Assembly: GCF_006149005.1 (NCBI RefSeq)
Contig: NZ_VBSL01000018.1
Location: 60,977 to 124,976 of the forward strand
Direction: 5' to 3'
Length of the DNA: 64,000 nt
Source of the DNA: Larkinella sp. C7
GTDB lineage: Bacteria; Bacteroidota; Bacteroidia; Cytophagales; Spirosomataceae
How positions within the stretch are numbered: position 1 is the first letter of the stretch; every line of letters begins with the position of its first letter. Of this stretch, positions 19,072 to 28,039 are shown piece by piece. The notes under the pieces are model-generated. The model was not told where the DNA came from, searched no databases, and was given only the letters and a program-made list of their open reading frames with translations. The translations under genes and the position numbers were made by a program.

Positions 19072-19239
19072 CCGTCAGGGGCTTCACAGCGCAGCGTCGG
19101 TAGGAATAGTCTACCACCCAACTCCTGCGTGCCGTGAGGTACGCGACTGCATGTTTCGGATATTGTTGCGTACCTCACGGCACGCGGGGAGAAGGATTCA
19201 TCTTGGTCTACCGACGCTGCGCTGTGAAGCCCCTGACGG
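19072..19239. repeat. nested inverted-repeat element 2
   Basis: The 370-base gap between the sigma gene and fecR contains a perfect 32-bp inverted repeat (19072-19103 with 19208-19239) enclosing a second perfect 18-bp inverted repeat (19127-19144 with 19168-19185, core CGTGCCGTGAGGTACGC) around a 23-base loop. No ORF or T-run accompanies it. Perfect arms imply recent origin or selection for structure. It shares no obvious sequence with element 1. It could act as a transcription attenuator between sigma and fecR, or be a mobile REP-like element. Confidence 0.85.
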
Positions 19240-19308
19240 CGCGAAAACTGTTTCGGTTAGCGGGTTTTACTGTGGGCTAATCTGGAAGCAAAAGCAACTA
19301 ATTGGAAA

Positions 19309-19977
19309 TCAGGCGGCAAAAAAATACGCGATGAGTAGCGCAAGCGGGCTGGCGTATTTTCCGTCGAAACAGGCACTGTCGAGCACCGGGCGGAGGGCCG
19401 ACGAAGACGGGGGCATCAATTCGGCTTTGTGTTCTTTCAGGCTTTTGAGGCTCTGGTGAATCAGATTCCGGACCGACTGAACGTTCAGCGCCATGACGTC
19501 CGCAATTTTTTCGTAATCTAATCCTTCGTAAAACTTCAGAAAAAGAGCTTCACGCTGCCGTTTGGAAAGTTGGTTCAGGAAACGGGCTAGTGCCTCGCCT
19601 TGTTCTTTGGAAATTTGGGCCGCAATCAGAAAATCTTCGTGGGAAAACGTAATATCGACCTCGTAAACCAGATCGGTCTGCAGGTTTTTCTTCTTGCCCG
19701 AGGCCACGGCTTCGTCGCTGATGTGGCGTTGCAGCGTTTTAAGGAGGTATGCTTTGACATACCGGATTTCGCCCAGTTGGTCGCGTCGACTCCAGAGTTT
19801 CAGGAACATATTCTGGATGCAATCTTTCACCAGATCTTCGTCCCGGGTCAGTTTCATTCCGTAATAATACAGGCTGTCGTAATGCTCCCTGAAAATTTGG
19901 GCCAGGGCGTTGGAGTCTCCATTTCTGAAATTTCTCCACACCCCATTTTCTGCCCTATTTTCAACAGAAGTCTCCAT
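19309..19977 (-). CDS. ECF RNA polymerase sigma factor
   Basis: 222 residues from ATG 19977 (METSVEN); a longer frame upstream lacks sigma-like sequence and is AT-rich. Region 2 is seen in LAQIFREHYDSLYYYGMKL, DLVKDCIQNMFLKLW and VKAYLLKTLQRHI, and region 4 in LNQLSKRQREALFLKFYEG, DYEKIADVMALNVQSVRNLI. It matches the Bacteroidota group of ECF sigma factors encoded with FecR and SusC. It probably directs transcription of the fecR-susC-susD genes downstream. It is divergent from the glycoside-hydrolase gene at 20378. Confidence 0.92.
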   Translation of the reverse strand: METSVENRAENGVWRNFRNGDSNALAQIFREHYDSLYYYGMKLTRDEDLVKDCIQNMFLKLWSRRDQLGEIRYVKAYLLKTLQRHISDEAVASGKKKNLQTDLVYEVDITFSHEDFLIAAQISKEQGEALARFLNQLSKRQREALFLKFYEGLDYEKIADVMALNVQSVRNLIHQSLKSLKEHKAELMPPSSSALRPVLDSACFDGKYASPLALLIAYFFAA

Positions 19978-20377
19978 CAACCTGAAATGATAAAAATCTG
20001 AAACTGATTTGTCTAATTGTATTTTTCTGTGAATAAATGGCTTAATGCCCTCCGCTAAACCCGCAATGGTGACACAAATAGATAAAGATTTTTCTATTTT
20101 TTCCAAAAAAATATATAAAAACTGCATTCTGGCTTGGTATATCGAATGGCGGTTTTTCGAATAGATGTAAAAAATACATTTATTAGGTCCGGCAGATTTA
20201 CGAAGGCTTGCAGTTTTAGGTTGCGAAATATTGTACTATTCAAATAAAGTGTAGGTTGATAAAAGTTAATGAAGCAATCTGGTCAGGCATTGCTACGGGT
20301 AATACAGCAGAAAGACTGAGTATGAATGGGGCCGGTGGCCTGTCTTCCAGATAATTCTGAACCTGACTCAATTGACG

Positions 20378-22414
20378 ATGAAGCCAAACCGTTTGTGTTA
20401 CCTCCTGCTTTTGCTGACTATGGCGTTCCAAACCAAGTCGAATAACAGCTTTGGTGTGGATAAAATTGAGAAAATAGCCCTGTCGCCGGCAATGCTAATC
20501 AATGAGGTTGCCAAGGGTAACGCCGGTTTTCTGGTGGATGAACAGGGGCCGAAAGGCGAAGCTCCAACCGGAAACCGGGTCACCAACTGGTCGGTGAACG
20601 TGGCGGAAGGAGAACTGTCGTGGTATTTGCCCGCCAATGCCGTGATCGATCTGGGCCGGGAACACATCATCACGACCGTTTATCTCTACGACGGCAACGG
20701 GATTGCCGGAAACTGCCGCATCAACTACGGGATTCCCTTCCGCTGGACGCCCTTGCTGATCGACCCGCTGACGAGAAACAACGCCTGGACTACGCATTCG
20801 GTCAAATCCATTCGGACGCGGTATCTGCAAATTTCCAAAGAAACCGACGCTGATATGCGGGAAATTGTGGTTTATGGGTATCCTGTCGAATCGGCTCCGG
20901 TAAACGAAAAAGCGAATGCCCCGGCGCGTATTGGTCCGGTTCTGAAGAATACCATCGGCATCAACTCCCATTGTGGAGATCCGATGGACAAAGTTGCCGT
21001 GGCCGGTATTGTGCGGGAATACCACAGTTGGCATTACCACGAAGGTGGTTTTACGCGGGGTTATCCCGGCTATCCGAACAACGCAACGCAGTGGAATCCC
21101 AGCACACTCAAAAGCGATACGGCAAAAAAAGCTGCGGGGGAGATTCCGGCCTGGAATCCAAATCTGAAAACCGGCGTTGACTTTGACCGGTATTACCGGG
21201 AAATGAAGCACGCAGGGATTACGGTTTTTCCGTGCATTCAGGGTACGGTGCCGTGGCTAAACGGCGAACCCGACAAACATTCCCGGCATAAGCCCGTGGG
21301 AAAACCGGGGAGCGATCCGGCCAATCCGGCTTCGTATGCCGCCCATGCGGATCTCCTGTTCCAGTATGCCGCCCGCTACGGCCATACCAAAGTGCCGGAT
21401 CGACAGCTTAAACTGGCTCCGAACCAGCCCAAAGTGTCGGGACTGGGGTATCTGGATTACTACGAAAACTGGAACGAACCCGATGGCTGGTGGGGTGGCC
21501 GCAGCGATTATTTCAGCCCTTATGAATACGCGGCCATGTCGAGTGCCGATTACGACGGTCACGAATCGACCATAGGCCCGGACAAAGGCATTAAAAATGC
21601 CGATCCGAACGCCAAACTGGTGATGAGCGGTATTGCGATTCCGAGCGTCGACTACCTGAAAGCGATGAAGTTCTGGTTTGAACACAACCGTAAAGACCGG
21701 AAGTTCGTCTTCGATGTGCTGACCGTTCACCATTACTGCAATGCCGGGGGTGGGCAGGCTGTCATGACCACCGGAATCAGCCCGGAGCAGGACAATCTGC
21801 GGGCCGTCATGCAGCGCATTGCCGATTTTAGAGACCGGTATGCGCCCGACAAAGAAGTCTGGATGACCGAGTTCGGCTGGGACACCAACCCGGTGACCAA
21901 ACAGGCGGCCCCTACGCCCGAGGTGCAGGGTCAGTGGCTGGTGCGGGCTTTTCTGGCGTGTTTTGCGGGTGGAATGGACCGCGTGGCGATGTTTATGCTG
22001 CGTGATGTGAAAACGACCGGCACCACCCAGTTCGACAACAGCGGATTGATCGGAGCTGTGGGCGATTCAACCGTAAAACCGTCGTGGTATTATTTACATA
22101 CGCTTCGGGAGCAGTTGGACGGTTTTATTTTTCAGGAAGAAGCTGAAACCGGCAACAGCAAGGTCAGGGTGTATGCCTTTAAAAAGCCCGCAACCGGCGA
22201 AGGGATTTACGCCGTCTGGTGCTCCACATCGGATGGCTCGGAAGTGAAGGAGTATCCACTTTTCCTAAAAGGAAGCCCGAATTCGGCGACGCTGATTACG
22301 TTACAGGATAAGCAGAAACACGGTGTTTCTCAAAAACTGTCGCTTACGGCGGGCTCCGTTCGGGTGGCCGTTTCGGAGCGCCCGGTTTTTGTCAAAGTGG
22401 ACAGGATGCGTTAA
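20378..22414 (+). CDS. secreted clan-A glycoside hydrolase with N-terminal beta-sandwich
   Basis: About 678 residues. Signal peptide (1-22), then a domain of about 140 residues resembling a discoidin-like beta-sandwich (ELSWYLPANAVIDLG, ITTVYLYDGNGIAGN, TRYLQISKETDADMREIVVYG), then a (beta/alpha)8 barrel. Candidate catalytic residues are the acid/base Glu in YENWNEPDGWW and the nucleophile Glu in WMTEFGWDTN, with VHHYCNAGG between them, typical of clan GH-A. The exact GH family and substrate are not clear to me. It starts about 400 bases from the divergent sigma gene, so it may be the enzyme of this PUL. ATG 20378 is chosen over a TTG six bases earlier. Confidence 0.82.
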   Translation: MKPNRLCYLLLLLTMAFQTKSNNSFGVDKIEKIALSPAMLINEVAKGNAGFLVDEQGPKGEAPTGNRVTNWSVNVAEGELSWYLPANAVIDLGREHIITTVYLYDGNGIAGNCRINYGIPFRWTPLLIDPLTRNNAWTTHSVKSIRTRYLQISKETDADMREIVVYGYPVESAPVNEKANAPARIGPVLKNTIGINSHCGDPMDKVAVAGIVREYHSWHYHEGGFTRGYPGYPNNATQWNPSTLKSDTAKKAAGEIPAWNPNLKTGVDFDRYYREMKHAGITVFPCIQGTVPWLNGEPDKHSRHKPVGKPGSDPANPASYAAHADLLFQYAARYGHTKVPDRQLKLAPNQPKVSGLGYLDYYENWNEPDGWWGGRSDYFSPYEYAAMSSADYDGHESTIGPDKGIKNADPNAKLVMSGIAIPSVDYLKAMKFWFEHNRKDRKFVFDVLTVHHYCNAGGGQAVMTTGISPEQDNLRAVMQRIADFRDRYAPDKEVWMTEFGWDTNPVTKQAAPTPEVQGQWLVRAFLACFAGGMDRVAMFMLRDVKTTGTTQFDNSGLIGAVGDSTVKPSWYYLHTLREQLDGFIFQEEAETGNSKVRVYAFKKPATGEGIYAVWCSTSDGSEVKEYPLFLKGSPNSATLITLQDKQKHGVSQKLSLTAGSVRVAVSERPVFVKVDRMR

Positions 22415-22469
22415 TGGAGCCGGTTCCATTGCGGTAAAAGTGTCGTAATCCTGATTAACTTTACGGACT

Positions 22470-23324
22470 ATGAAGCGCACCATCCAGACTACCATCCAGC
22501 CACAAGCCCAGAAAATGGGGCCTCTGACCATGCACCAGCCGCTGCCGGCCAGCGGCATCGACCAACTCGATCCGTTTCTGCTGCTGCATCACCACGGGCC
22601 AACGGTGTTTCCGGCGCACAACAGCGGATTGCCATTCGGGCCGCACCCGCACCGGGGCTTTGAAACCGTGACTTTTATCTATGAGGGCGATGTGCAACAC
22701 CGCGATAGCAGCGGTTTTTCCAGCACAATTCAAAGTGGCGGCATTCAATGGATGACCACCGGTAGCGGCCTCGTACATTCGGAGAGTTCCTCCGCAGAAT
22801 TCAGGGAAAAAGGTGGCCCCGTCGAACTCATTCAGCTCTGGACCAATTTGCCAGCCCGGTTCAAAATGGTAAAACCACATTATGTCGGGTTGCAGAAAGA
22901 GGCTATTCCGGTCGTGACGCTGGAGGGGGGCAACGGGTCGGTGGCCGTGACGTCGGGTGTCTGGGACGAAATGGCCGGACCGGTTCAGCCGGTTTACGAT
23001 GTTGAATTAGCGAACGTAAGCCTGTTGCCGGGCGGTTCGTTTACGCGCCGGATCGAAGCGTCTCGCACGATTCTGTTTTATCTGTTAAACGGTTCAGTGG
23101 TTATTAACGGTCAGGAAATTACGGGCCGGACGCTGGTGGTTTTTGACCATGACGGCGATGAACTTGAGGTCCGCGCTACTGAAGATTCCCGCATTTTACT
23201 GGGATCTGCCGAACCCATCAGCGAACCCGTCGTCTCCTACGGCCCCTTTGTGATGAACACCGAACAGGAGATCCGACAGGCAGTTTCGGACTACCAGAGC
23301 GGACGGATGGGCTACCTCAGTTAA
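22470..23324 (+). CDS. pirin-family protein (bicupin)
   Basis: 284 residues with the pirin N-terminal cupin: DPFLLLHHHGP, FGPHPHRGFETVTFIYEGD (metal-binding HxH plus further His/Glu), HRDSSGFSSTIQSGGIQWMT and GLVHSE. A second cupin follows (RTILFYLLNGSVVINGQ). Bacterial pirins bind a metal ion and some are quercetin 2,3-dioxygenases, but physiological roles vary. It starts 55 bases after the glycoside hydrolase on the same strand and overlaps the following convergent gene by 8 bases. Confidence 0.92.
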   Translation: MKRTIQTTIQPQAQKMGPLTMHQPLPASGIDQLDPFLLLHHHGPTVFPAHNSGLPFGPHPHRGFETVTFIYEGDVQHRDSSGFSSTIQSGGIQWMTTGSGLVHSESSSAEFREKGGPVELIQLWTNLPARFKMVKPHYVGLQKEAIPVVTLEGGNGSVAVTSGVWDEMAGPVQPVYDVELANVSLLPGGSFTRRIEASRTILFYLLNGSVVINGQEITGRTLVVFDHDGDELEVRATEDSRILLGSAEPISEPVVSYGPFVMNTEQEIRQAVSDYQSGRMGYLS

Positions 23325-24435
23325 TTTTCAAAACCGTATACGCGGCCTGATTGGGTTGGCGGATTTTTGTTCCTACGGTCGTGTTGGCGCGGTCGTCGTC
23401 GTGAATCACCAACAGGTGATTGGCGTCGATCAGCGTCAGATCTTCGGCTTTGTGGTTGAAGTGAATGGGCTGACCAGCCGCATCACGCACCGGCTTGAAG
23501 GGCCGATTATTGAGCAATTCGTCGGGCGTTGCCGTCCAGAGATAGGCGTCTAACTGGCCGTTGGATTCAATGGATGTCAGCAGCCAGAACAGCTTGCGGT
23601 TGCGGTCGTATTCGATGCTCGACAAGGCCAGCGGTTTTGGTAAATTAGCCACCGTCGCCGGGTCGAAGTCGGCCACGATACGCCAGTGGTCGCGCAACGC
23701 CAGGCGCTCCCCGTCGGCGGTTTTCTCCACAAAGTACGGCACGGTGACAATCCGAACCCGGTAGTCGAACTGGTCGTATTTTTCGCCTTCCTCCCGAATC
23801 CCGAACAGCAGCAGCGAATCCATCACCGCCAGTCCTTCCACTTTGAAATAAGGCATCCCGTTCGGAAAAGCCGGGCGGTTTTGGGCTAAGACCTTGCTGA
23901 GTTGTTCCCGGTAAGCCACGGAATTTTTTGCCCCCCGTTGCGGTGTTAGGATCTGCGGATTCGCTTCGTTGCCCTTTTTCCAGTACAGAATGGTGTTATA
24001 GCCATCCCAGTCGGTCGAACCCGCTTTGACCCGGTCGAAGGCGGTGGTCAGAAAAACATAGTCGCCGTTGGTGGCAAAGTCTTCGTATTTCCGGGCCTCC
24101 CGAAACGCGCTTGCCAGCAGGGGTGTGGGCCGGACGGTGGTGTCGGCAAAGCTTTTCCAGGGTTTCATAAACACCGAACTGAGACCGGTGGGCATGTCCT
24201 TGTCATTGGCGACGTACACCGTCCCGTTATCGAACAAAACCGCCGATGCTTCGCACCAGACCGGGTTTCCGTCGGGCATTTTCGTGCCGGAATCGCAGCA
24301 GGTCAGCAGGTTTTCCGTTTCAATTGACGCACGCAGAACCGGAACGGTTTTTCCGGTCGTGGTTTGGCTTGTTTTACACTCGACCAGCGAAAGAGAGAGC
24401 AGCAATAGGCCGACCCAGATGGAATGGTTTCTCAT
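23317..24435 (-). CDS. lipoprotein with phytase-like/SdiA-regulated-type propeller (function unknown)
   Basis: 372 residues with a lipoprotein signal (LLLSLSLVECKTSQ, Cys lipidated). The rest looks like an extracellular beta-propeller of the DUF3616/'esterase-like activity of phytase' type: KVEGLAVMDSLLLFGIRE, ALSSIEYDRNRKLFWLLTS and KAEDLTLIDANHLLVIHDDD. These Glu/Asp-rich 'KxEGL/KAEDL' loops are typical of the superfamily. No catalytic residues can be named. ATG 24435 is preferred to a TTG 18 bases upstream. It overlaps pirin by 8 bases at its 3' end. Confidence 0.7.
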   Translation of the reverse strand: MRNHSIWVGLLLLSLSLVECKTSQTTTGKTVPVLRASIETENLLTCCDSGTKMPDGNPVWCEASAVLFDNGTVYVANDKDMPTGLSSVFMKPWKSFADTTVRPTPLLASAFREARKYEDFATNGDYVFLTTAFDRVKAGSTDWDGYNTILYWKKGNEANPQILTPQRGAKNSVAYREQLSKVLAQNRPAFPNGMPYFKVEGLAVMDSLLLFGIREEGEKYDQFDYRVRIVTVPYFVEKTADGERLALRDHWRIVADFDPATVANLPKPLALSSIEYDRNRKLFWLLTSIESNGQLDAYLWTATPDELLNNRPFKPVRDAAGQPIHFNHKAEDLTLIDANHLLVIHDDDRANTTVGTKIRQPNQAAYTVLKIN

Positions 24436-24574
24436 CAGACAAAGCGGGGACAATAGATGTACATTACCAGAAGGTAAAATTAATGAAGTAAGCTTTAAAT
24501 ACCCCGTTTTTATGCAACACTTCCCGACCCCACCGCGTATCGTCAGGTATAGATAAAAAGGTTAGAATTACAGG

Positions 24575-24602
24575 CCCCGGTACTTGCCGGGGTTTTGTTT
24601 TT
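24575..24602 (+). terminator. rho-independent-type hairpin without an obvious upstream gene
   Basis: CCCCGG, six-base loop, CCGGGG followed by TTTTGTTTTT: a textbook intrinsic terminator on the plus strand. No plus-strand gene ends just upstream (the nearest is pirin, over 1.2 kb away), and the neighbour to the left is on the minus strand. It might end a small RNA, or act as a leader element of the Wzi gene at 24689. Confidence 0.6.
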
Positions 24603-24688
24603 CAAGTCGTTACCATCGGTGCAGCAAGTGCGAAAGATAACGGATTTACGTAGTATATTTACCTGTATATCTGTCAATATCGTCCTGC

Positions 24689-26191
24689 ATGAAGCAACGC
24701 TACCTGATTAGTCTGATCGGATTCTTTTCTTTTCACCCGGTTTTTGCCCAATCACCTTCGCAACCGCAAAATCGGGTTTACGCGGAAATCGGCGCATTGG
24801 CCTCTTCCACAGATCGAACGCCGTTCTGGCTTCGGTCCAATCAATACGGAATTATACCGCTGACGGCGCCATTCGGCACGTTTCGGGTTGGCGGGACTGG
24901 AGCCGTGTTGCTCAGTGACACGACAAGGGGCCGCTACCAGGTCCGCCCCAACCGGGCGTGGCGGTTGGAATACCAGGCCGAAGTGGTGGCCAATGCCGGA
25001 AAATCGAGCCAGCTTTTGTTGCCGGAAGCCTACGTAAAACTGGCACACCGGGGTATCGAGTTGGTGCTGGGTCGTCGGCGCGAGGTGATTGGTCTGGTGG
25101 ATTCCACGCTTTCGTCGGGTTCGTATGCCTGGTCGGGAAACGCCCTGCCGCTTCCAAAGGTACAGTTTGGAACGCGCGGTTTTGTGCCGCTCGGACGGCG
25201 GGGCTGGCTGTCGATCAACGGCTTTATCGCCCACGGCTGGTATGCCAAAACCTGGTATTTGCGGCACTCGTTTCTGCACCAGAAATCGCTGATTTTCCGC
25301 ATCGGCAAGCCCACGTCAACGCTTCGGCTGTATGCCGGGATCAACCACAATGCGCAGTGGGGTGGTCAATCCGACTACATCGATCCGAAATTTGCCGTCA
25401 ATGGCAAACTGCCCGGCCGCCTGGAGGACTTCCCGAACGTACTGTTTGCCATCCGGACCAACGGCCTGAACAACGACCGGCTCACCTCGTTCGATTATGT
25501 GAATCTATATGGCAACCACCTGGGTTCCATCGACTTTGCCGGGGAACTCCGGTTTCCGGCGGTGAACCTTTTTGTGTATCACCAACATGCTTTCGATGAT
25601 GTGACGGGCATGTTTTTCAAGAATCTTCCTGATGGATTGAGCGGGATCCGGCTGCGGAATAACCGTCCGGGCGCTTCCGGTTTCCAACTGAATGAGGTGC
25701 TGCTGGAATTTCTGACCACGCTGAGCCAGAGCGGACCCACCTTGTACCAAACCAACAAAGCCTGGAAAGGAGCCGATAATTACTTCAACAATTCGCAATA
25801 CCGGGAAGGCTGGACGTACCAGAACCGGGTGATCGGAACGCCCTTTCTAACCCGTCGGCAGGACATTCAGGCGGCTTATCAAAACGCCAGCGACTGGGCC
25901 TTTGTCAACAACCGGGTTCAGGTGTTTCATGCGGCTCTGCGGGCGACAGTGGCCCGGCAGATCGACCTGCGCGCCCGGGTTTCCTACAGCCGCAATTACG
26001 GGATTCCGGAGGTTTTTCTGGCGGGACCTCCCACGCAGGTGTCGACCTGGGTGCAGGCTGGTTTTCCGTTGCGCTGGCTTGGCGGATCCTATCTGACAGC
26101 CGCTCTGTCGGCCGATGCGGGGCAGTTGTATGAGGATGCCCTGGGCGGTTTTATAGGGTTTCGCAAAACCGTTTCGAGAAGAAAGTGGTGA
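24689..26191 (+). CDS. capsule-assembly Wzi-family outer-membrane protein
   Basis: 500 residues, signal peptide ending HPVFAQ, then alternating amphipathic strands of a large beta-barrel. The opening VYAEIGALASSTDRTPFWLRSNQYGIIP, the RYQVRPNRAWRLEYQAEVVAN block and the ELVLGRRREVIG strand are characteristic of Bacteroidota Wzi-like proteins, as is the closing FIGFRKTVSRRKW. Wzi in proteobacteria anchors capsular polysaccharide at the surface; here the role is inferred. The adjacent genes give no capsule cluster. Confidence 0.85.
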   Translation: MKQRYLISLIGFFSFHPVFAQSPSQPQNRVYAEIGALASSTDRTPFWLRSNQYGIIPLTAPFGTFRVGGTGAVLLSDTTRGRYQVRPNRAWRLEYQAEVVANAGKSSQLLLPEAYVKLAHRGIELVLGRRREVIGLVDSTLSSGSYAWSGNALPLPKVQFGTRGFVPLGRRGWLSINGFIAHGWYAKTWYLRHSFLHQKSLIFRIGKPTSTLRLYAGINHNAQWGGQSDYIDPKFAVNGKLPGRLEDFPNVLFAIRTNGLNNDRLTSFDYVNLYGNHLGSIDFAGELRFPAVNLFVYHQHAFDDVTGMFFKNLPDGLSGIRLRNNRPGASGFQLNEVLLEFLTTLSQSGPTLYQTNKAWKGADNYFNNSQYREGWTYQNRVIGTPFLTRRQDIQAAYQNASDWAFVNNRVQVFHAALRATVARQIDLRARVSYSRNYGIPEVFLAGPPTQVSTWVQAGFPLRWLGGSYLTAALSADAGQLYEDALGGFIGFRKTVSRRKW

Positions 26192-26402
26192 AACAATAGA
26201 AAAAAGCCATAAACCGTCGCGGGTCTTTCTTCGCCCGTAAAATTTAATTCTGCTTTTTCCGTTGTAGGTTTGCCGCTGAACCGATACCGGCATTCACCAC
26301 TGAAGGGCCGTTTTATACGTTTCAGTTTGTGGTTTTCCCAATTGAGCCTTTTACCGATTTGATTCCCGTCGTTTGGTTACCACTTTTGTCGTATCGTGAT
26401 GG

Positions 26403-26993
26403 ATGCAGGCGCGAATGACCTCTTTCCGGAACAGTAAACAACTAGAAGAGCGTAACTATCAACCCGTTGTGAAGCTAAAAATACTCTATATCTTTCTCTG
26501 GTTCTCCACGGCAGCAACGCCCGGCTTTTCGCAAATAGCCCGAAAAGTGAACCTCATGCTCAATATGGGGTTGGGGATACAGACGTATGCTTTGGGAGGA
26601 TTGTGCAACGGAGCCTCTTTTGAACTCGGCTTTACGGATCAGGTCAGCGTGGGCGGTTTTTTCGATTATGCCCTGTACGGCACTAAATTCGGAGACCGCC
26701 AGTGGAAATCGCAGTTTGTGAGCATCGGCCTCCGCAGTTCCTACCACCTGGCCAACCTGCTGGCCGTCGGAGACGATAAATTTGATCCGTATGCCGGTTT
26801 GGCCGTCGGCACACGCAGCACCATGCGCCGTGATAAGGCAGACCATGCAGGCTATTTCAAACCCCGCCCCAAAGGCATTTTTCCGGGCATACACCTCGGT
26901 GGCTTCTACCGGTTTAGCCAGAAAATTGGCGGTTTTGCCGAAGTAGGCCTGGGAATATCCCCCATCCGATTGGGAATCACCGGGAAATTCTAA
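26403..26993 (+). CDS. small outer-membrane beta-barrel protein
   Basis: 196 residues from ATG 26403, or 174 from GTG 26469, which would start exactly at a good signal peptide (MKLKILYIFLWFSTAATPGFSQ); I regard the GTG as quite possible. The mature part has short amphipathic strands ending in an aromatic-free IRLGITGKF. Segments such as VSVGGFFDYALYG, FVSIGLRSSYHLANL and DPYAGLAVGTR fit an eight-stranded OmpW/porin-like barrel. No specific function can be assigned. Confidence 0.7.
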   Translation: MQARMTSFRNSKQLEERNYQPVVKLKILYIFLWFSTAATPGFSQIARKVNLMLNMGLGIQTYALGGLCNGASFELGFTDQVSVGGFFDYALYGTKFGDRQWKSQFVSIGLRSSYHLANLLAVGDDKFDPYAGLAVGTRSTMRRDKADHAGYFKPRPKGIFPGIHLGGFYRFSQKIGGFAEVGLGISPIRLGITGKF

Positions 26994-27049
26994 GACTACC
27001 TGGAAGATGTAGGTTGTTCAACTGTTAGAAAAACAACAGGAATGATCAA

Positions 27050-27123
27050 TGTAAAATGATGAATGGTAAATGTAAAAGTTTTTCCAAACCGGCCCTTTTA
27101 CATTTACCATTCATCATTTTACA
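27050..27123. repeat. perfect 28-bp inverted repeat between convergent genes
   Basis: Arms 27050-27077 and 27096-27123 are perfect reverse complements over 28 bp with an 18-base loop. The arms are A/T-rich and built of ATGA/GTAAATG-like words. It lies between the stop codons of the small barrel gene and tatC, where a bidirectional terminator would be expected, but it is much longer than a usual terminator stem. Confidence 0.8.
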
Positions 27124-27148
27124 TCAAGCGGTTCGCAGATGCGGCTGG

Positions 27149-28027
27149 TTAATCTTCGTACCCGTCGCTTTTCATCAGTTCCTGCTCTTCTTTCAACCGC
27201 AGTCGTTGCACGTAGCCCGATACCCAGATACTCACTTCGTAGAGCAGCACCAGCGGAATGGCCACCAGAATCTGGCTGTACACATCTGGTGAGGGGGTAA
27301 TGATGGCCGCAACCACCAGAATAACGACCAGTGCATGACGGCGGTAGGCACGCATGAACTGGGGGGTCAGAATTCCGATTTTAGACAACACAAAAGCCGC
27401 AATCGGCATCTGGAATGTCAAACCGCAACCCAGCGTCAGCGTTGCGAGCGTTGAAATGTACGAGGTAATGTCGAACTCATTGACGATGCGCGGATCAAGC
27501 TGGAAATTGGCCAGGAAGTTGAGCGCCAGAGGAGAAACAATGTAGTAACCGAAGAGAACACCCGAGAAAAAAAGCGAGGTTACAAAAAAAACGGCACCCC
27601 GCGCAGCCCGGCGTTCTGACGATTTTAAACCCGGCATGATAAACCGCCACAGTTCCCAGAAGGCATAAGGAAAGGCGAACAGCAACCCGATCATCAGCGA
27701 GGCTGTCAGTGCCATCGTAAACTGACCACCCACCTCACGACTTTGGAGCGTAAAGTTCAGCTTTTCAACGCATAAGTCCGTAAAGCCGGTTTTCTCCGAC
27801 AGCTTACACATCATCCGGTACGTCCAGAAGGTGGGACTTGACGGTCCCAGAATCACCTTGTCGTATATTTCACGAATGTAGATGAAACTCAGGAGCGAAA
27901 ATACCGCAATCGATCCAATGGCCCGAACCAGGTGCCACCGAAGTTCCTCCAGATGCTCGAGGAAGGTCATTTCCCCGGCTTCTTCAACCTCACTCTCGCT
28001 ATCAAACTCTTGGTCTATGGGCTTCAT
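27149..28027 (-). CDS. tatC: twin-arginine translocase subunit TatC
   Basis: 292 residues, six predicted membrane segments. The N-terminal MTFLEHLEELRWHLVRA is the TatC signature around the conserved Glu that recognises twin-arginine signals, and PYAFWELWRFIMPGL and FGYYIVSPLALNFL are further conserved blocks. It forms the substrate-recognition core of the Tat folded-protein exporter with TatA/B, not encoded here. It lies downstream of glyA on the same strand, separated by a perfect 32-bp inverted repeat. The acidic N-terminal extension (residues 1-20) is unusual but common in the phylum. Confidence 0.96.
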   Translation of the reverse strand: MKPIDQEFDSESEVEEAGEMTFLEHLEELRWHLVRAIGSIAVFSLLSFIYIREIYDKVILGPSSPTFWTYRMMCKLSEKTGFTDLCVEKLNFTLQSREVGGQFTMALTASLMIGLLFAFPYAFWELWRFIMPGLKSSERRAARGAVFFVTSLFFSGVLFGYYIVSPLALNFLANFQLDPRIVNEFDITSYISTLATLTLGCGLTFQMPIAAFVLSKIGILTPQFMRAYRRHALVVILVVAAIITPSPDVYSQILVAIPLVLLYEVSIWVSGYVQRLRLKEEQELMKSDGYED

Positions 28028-28039
28028 TGAAGTAAATGA

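Noticed and set aside
19978..20127. 50-residue N-terminal extension of the first sigma factor
   Set aside because: The extension is AT-rich, unlike ECF N-termini, and overlaps the likely promoter; METSVEN at 19977 fits the family length.
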